NCBI GenBank assembly: GCA_934141555.1
Contig: CAKPCK010000004.1
Coordinates: forward strand, 38,698-102,697
Direction of reading: 5' to 3'
DNA: 64,000 nucleotides
From: an uncultured Clostridia bacterium
Lineage (GTDB): Bacteria > Bacillota > Clostridia > TANB77 > CAG-508
Part shown: in pieces, positions 60,485-64,000 of the stretch
Position numbering within the stretch: position 1 is the first letter of the stretch
Layout: each line of letters opens with the position of its first letter
The notes under the pieces: model-generated
Seen by the model: only the letters and a program-made list of their open reading frames with translations
Told to the model about the DNA's origin: nothing
Database searches by the model: none
Position numbers and translations under genes: made by a program

Positions 60485-63400
60485 TTATTTTATATTTATC
60501 GTAATTTGCATATTTGTTTTTATTGATGTAATTCCTAATATCTCTGCAATTTTTCTGATATCTAAAGTTTTATTTTCAGTATCATAACTTTCTTTTATAT
60601 CATTCCAATCTTTATTATAAGTTGTACCATTTACAATTATTTCTACTTGAGTATTTGCTGTTACAACAATTCCCAATTCTGATAAATCTAATTTTCCTTC
60701 AACTGTTGATACATTTTCCAATTTTGCACTTACTAATTCTGTTGACATCTTTTTAAATGCTTGTTCTAAAGCTGTTGTTGATGTTGTATCAAAACTATAT
60801 CCAGTTCCACTTGATAAGTTTGCTAATTCTTCTTTATAATAATCTGAATTGCTTGACAAAGATAATGATACTGTATATATTTTGGCATTATTTTTTTTCA
60901 ATATAGTTGCCTGACTATTAGCTTCTTCAATACATTTAGTTGTAGCTCCATTTTTTACAGTATTTCCTTCCATGTATCTATTAGCTTCTCCATCTGTCAT
61001 TAATATTACATTAGCTCCAGAATAATTTTTTCTTAATAATTCCTTGGCTTTTATTAAACCATCTTCAATATTTGTTCCAGAACCTAATTTTGATTCGTTA
61101 TTACCTTTTATATAATAAGTATTTTTCAAATTATCAACATCACTTTGAACTCCACGTTTTACCTCGTGTTCTCTTGCATAATCAAATTGTTTTTTTGTTA
61201 AGATATTTGAATATGAAGCTACTGCATTAGTATAACTAGATGTTTGAGCTAAAATTACTTCTGCACTATTATTATATGCAACTATTGTTACTTTATTTTG
61301 TGTACCTGTTGGCAAATATGTTTTTAAGAAACTGTCTAATGCTTGTGTTAATGCATACCATCTTGTTTTATCATAAGATTTTGCCATAGGATCATTATTT
61401 GTACTTCGAACAGCATCATCATCATTTACAGCTTGAGCCATACTTAATGATGTATCTATTACTATTACTGTGTTTTGTGGTGTTATTATATTTTTATTGG
61501 TTGTAACAATTGCTTTTATTTCTGTTGATACTTTTTCGTCTTCTCCATTACCAATTGAATTTTCTATTTTATCTCCTGGTAATACTTCACTGATTTTTGT
61601 AGAATATGTTATTGTTATTGTTTCTCCAGCTTTTACATTTACTGAATATCCTTTAGCTAAATCATTTACACTTATCATTTTTGTTTTATTACTATATCTT
61701 ACAGTTATAACTTTAGCATCTAAATCTTCAACATTTCCATCAACTACTAATTGTACTTTATTACCACTAATATTTTGTTTTAAGTCTGAATCTTTAATTA
61801 CTGTATTTCCTTCAATATTTCCTGAATTTGTAACTGTAATTTCATATTCTATAACATCTCCTGATATTGCTGTTTGTTTTACATTTCCTTTACTATCCTT
61901 TATTACTGCTTTTTTAGATTTATCGATCTCTGCTGATTGGTTTATATTTAATATATCATCATCTTCTTTTTCAAAATCTTCATTTTTAAATTTTCCCGCT
62001 AATGTTGCTGTATTTTCTATTGTTGTTCCATTCTTTAAAGAATAATCATTTTCTGAAACACTATATATTACTGTTATAATATATTTTTCTCCACTTTTTA
62101 ATGTTGTTTTTCCTAATAAGTTTGCAGAAGTAGAAGAAGTTAATAAATTACTTTCTTCTGTTCTTGTTCCTTTTGCATCAACTTTTTCTATTGATTTTAC
62201 TGTTACATTTTTTGTATCTGTAACTGTTACATTAGCTAAATCTACATCACCTGTATTTTCAACTGTTATTTCATATTCAATTTTATCACCATTTAATAAT
62301 TTATAGTTTTCTCTATTCTCACTCGTTATTTGGTGTTCTGTTCCTGTTTTTGATATAACTTTTACAGATTCCTTATTAATTGTTGCTGATTTTGTTTCTG
62401 ATGTTTGATATATAACATCTATAGTTGCATCAGATGATATTTTTCCAAGGTTTGCAACATTTTTTACAGATACTTTTGTTCCTTCTGGAATATATCCACC
62501 TAAATCTTTTATATCAACAATTAAACCATCTATATGATATCCACATTGTGGTAAACTTAAAGTCTTATTTACTAATTCTTTATTACCATTTTCTTTATCT
62601 GTTACTACATAGTTTCTTGATATTTTCTCATCTGCAGAGTAAGGTATTTTATACCATAGTACTACCTGAGTATCTGTTAATTCTATTTTATCACTATATA
62701 GATTCTTTATATTTTGTCTTATTGTTGCAGCTATTGGTAATCCTCCTGATATATATTTTCCTAATCCATCAGCACTTTCATTGTCTCTAGAAAAATCTGT
62801 TAACATTTTTTCAATATTAGTAGTATTTTTACTACTTAAAATTGAATTTACTTTACTATCATCATATCCTGATACAAATTTTGCTGAAGTTGATGTTATT
62901 TCACTCATATGGTCTGTATTAATATCAGCTTGACCTGCATATATATATCCATCATCATTATCAGGGTTGGCATTTCCTAATGATCTTAAGAATATGTTTA
63001 CCTTTGTACTATTATAATCTTTTTTTCCGATATATGTTGTTCCAGCATTATGGAAGTTTAAGTTTAATACTGATCTTACTGTTTCAGATTCTGTTTCTTT
63101 TCCTTCAAATACTTTTTCTGTAGCCATTACTGGAATTATTAATTCGTCTGTTTCTTTTTCTGTTAAGTCTACATTCCATGTAATTGTTTGTCTTCCTGTT
63201 GTTGTATTTGTTGTTACTGTTACATTAGCAGCACTCCAATTATCTTCTATTACTATTCCACTTGGTAGTTCATCTGTTACTTTTTGTTGTCCTTGACCTG
63301 TTACTGTTAATACATAATTGAATTTTCTACTTGCTTCTGATTTTGAATCATATACTAATTCTGTTATAGTATTTCCATTTTTGTCTGTTGCTTTTTTAGT

Positions 63401-64000
63401 TAATGATAATTTTAATGTATTTGTTATGTTATAACCATTTACTGATGTATCATAATTTGTAACTGGATTTTCTGTTATTGTATATGTATATTCTTTTCCA
63501 TTTGCATCATATTTTGGTAAATCTTTAAATTCATAAGCCCAATTGTCTGCTGCTGTTACTTCCTTACTTGCAACTTTTGTTCCGTTTTGTAGTAAATTTA
63601 CTGTTATTGATGTTGGTCTTGTTCCATAAGCATCTCCATTATCTTCCCATATCTTTGTTCCACTTATATCAATTGTATCATTTATTTCTGACATTGTATT
63701 TATAAAATTATTTCCAGATTTTGTTGTATCATATCCTGGAATTGGTGTTTCTGATACTTCATAGTTATACATATATCCTTCTGAATCATATTTTGGTAGA
63801 TTATTAAATATATAAGTATTTTCATTCCATGTTGGTTCTACTTCCACTTTTTCTTCAACACTTCCTGTTTTTACACTCTTTCTTGTTAGAACTAATATTA
63901 TTTCTTCTGCATTGTCATGTGGCTTTCCACCATCTATCCATGTCTTTGTTCCTGTTACACTTGTTGTTTCATTTATATTTTCCATTATATTTGTGAAGTT
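60485..64000 (-). CDS. Large Cna_B/DUF11/VWA surface protein, 5' end outside the window
   Basis: About 1170 residues visible; the frame is open to the window edge, so the N-terminus is missing. Two Cna_B-type domains (about 10-95 and 105-190, with TGTKTWIDGGKP and SGTKIWEDNGDA), then adhesin-like beta domains, two DUF11-type repeats (NGDKIEYEITVENTGDVDL, SGDVIEYEITVTNSGNIEG) and a C-terminal VWA domain (about 840-1060) with intact MIDAS: VIDTSLSMAQ, GSGTNIEDG, LMTDGEAN. It ends TNMQITINIK with no LPxTG, hydrophobic segment or basic tail. Placing VWA last is unusual for adhesins. Confidence 0.88.
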   Translation of the reverse strand, partial: NFTNIMENINETTSVTGTKTWIDGGKPHDNAEEIILVLTRKSVKTGSVEEKVEVEPTWNENTYIFNNLPKYDSEGYMYNYEVSETPIPGYDTTKSGNNFINTMSEINDTIDISGTKIWEDNGDAYGTRPTSITVNLLQNGTKVASKEVTAADNWAYEFKDLPKYDANGKEYTYTITENPVTNYDTSVNGYNITNTLKLSLTKKATDKNGNTITELVYDSKSEASRKFNYVLTVTGQGQQKVTDELPSGIVIEDNWSAANVTVTTNTTTGRQTITWNVDLTEKETDELIIPVMATEKVFEGKETESETVRSVLNLNFHNAGTTYIGKKDYNSTKVNIFLRSLGNANPDNDDGYIYAGQADINTDHMSEITSTSAKFVSGYDDSKVNSILSSKNTTNIEKMLTDFSRDNESADGLGKYISGGLPIAATIRQNIKNLYSDKIELTDTQVVLWYKIPYSADEKISRNYVVTDKENGNKELVNKTLSLPQCGYHIDGLIVDIKDLGGYIPEGTKVSVKNVANLGKISSDATIDVIYQTSETKSATINKESVKVISKTGTEHQITSENRENYKLLNGDKIEYEITVENTGDVDLANVTVTDTKNVTVKSIEKVDAKGTRTEESNLLTSSTSANLLGKTTLKSGEKYIITVIYSVSENDYSLKNGTTIENTATLAGKFKNEDFEKEDDDILNINQSAEIDKSKKAVIKDSKGNVKQTAISGDVIEYEITVTNSGNIEGNTVIKDSDLKQNISGNKVQLVVDGNVEDLDAKVITVRYSNKTKMISVNDLAKGYSVNVKAGETITITYSTKISEVLPGDKIENSIGNGEDEKVSTEIKAIVTTNKNIITPQNTVIVIDTSLSMAQAVNDDDAVRSTNNDPMAKSYDKTRWYALTQALDSFLKTYLPTGTQNKVTIVAYNNSAEVILAQTSSYTNAVASYSNILTKKQFDYAREHEVKRGVQSDVDNLKNTYYIKGNNESKLGSGTNIEDGLIKAKELLRKNYSGANVILMTDGEANRYMEGNTVKNGATTKCIEEANSQATILKKNNAKIYTVSLSLSSNSDYYKEELANLSSGTGYSFDTTSTTALEQAFKKMSTELVSAKLENVSTVEGKLDLSELGIVVTANTQVEIIVNGTTYNKDWNDIKESYDTENKTLDIRKIAEILGITSIKTNMQITINIK

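Noticed and set aside
61470..62045. Plus-strand open frame of 191 codons opposite the surface-protein gene
   Set aside because: It lies wholly inside DUF11-type coding sequence and is a hydrophobic shadow of it.

Overview
The window comes from a very A+T-rich, endospore-forming Clostridia-type Firmicute, probably an uncultured gut lineage. I cannot name the genus. The evidence is dense sporulation content (spoIIAA-AB-sigF, spoIID, spoIIQ, spoIIP, spoVS, sipL, yunB), Firmicute regulation (a glycyl T-box, a Gram-positive LexA box at recA), strong AGGAGG ribosome binding sites and consensus sigma-A promoters. No 16S rRNA or complete tRNA is present.

Positions 1-14453 are the integrase-proximal part of a prophage whose left end lies outside the window. 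It is a tight string of small minus-strand genes ending in an ArpU/RinA-like late regulator, preceded in transcription order by an excisionase-like protein, an HNH protein, a phage SpoVG, a DnaD-like replication protein and an adenine methyltransferase. A divergent Cro/CI switch with five copies of a TTAACATTTTGTTAA operator, an ImmA-like gene and a tyrosine integrase follow. The element stops in a 3' fragment of tRNA-Thr(GGT), which is the displaced attachment site. Four of its genes carry single- or few-base frameshifts, so it is either decaying or locally mis-sequenced.

Positions 14454-36932 hold two orphan genes (one an HNH-ParB fusion), sipL-yunB, spoIIP with an MBL hydrolase and rel, recJ, recA, a family 5 solute-binding protein, spoVS, ymdB, the dTDP-rhamnose operon rfbD-A-C-B, and a block with spoIIAA-AB-sigF, spoIID and spoIIQ in transcription order.

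Positions 37178-64000 hold mutS, miaB, a protein with three tandem HTH repeats, glmM, T-box-controlled glyS, mutL, a glycolipid cluster (acyltransferase, GT8-acyltransferase fusion, GT8), an iron alcohol dehydrogenase, def, priA, gmk, rpoZ, remA, and at the edge the C-terminal part of a large Cna_B/VWA surface protein.

Scattered between these operons are small orphan genes (32948-33229, 42496-42678, 42863-43180, 52593-53379) that are clearly richer in G+C than their neighbours. Each unit has a near-consensus sigma-A promoter with a 17-bp spacer and most have their own terminator. I recognise none of them, and they are the most plausible undescribed content of the chromosomal part. The prophage regulatory DNA (late-promoter triple repeat, operator-in-spacer switch, duplicated divergent promoter) is the other notable material.
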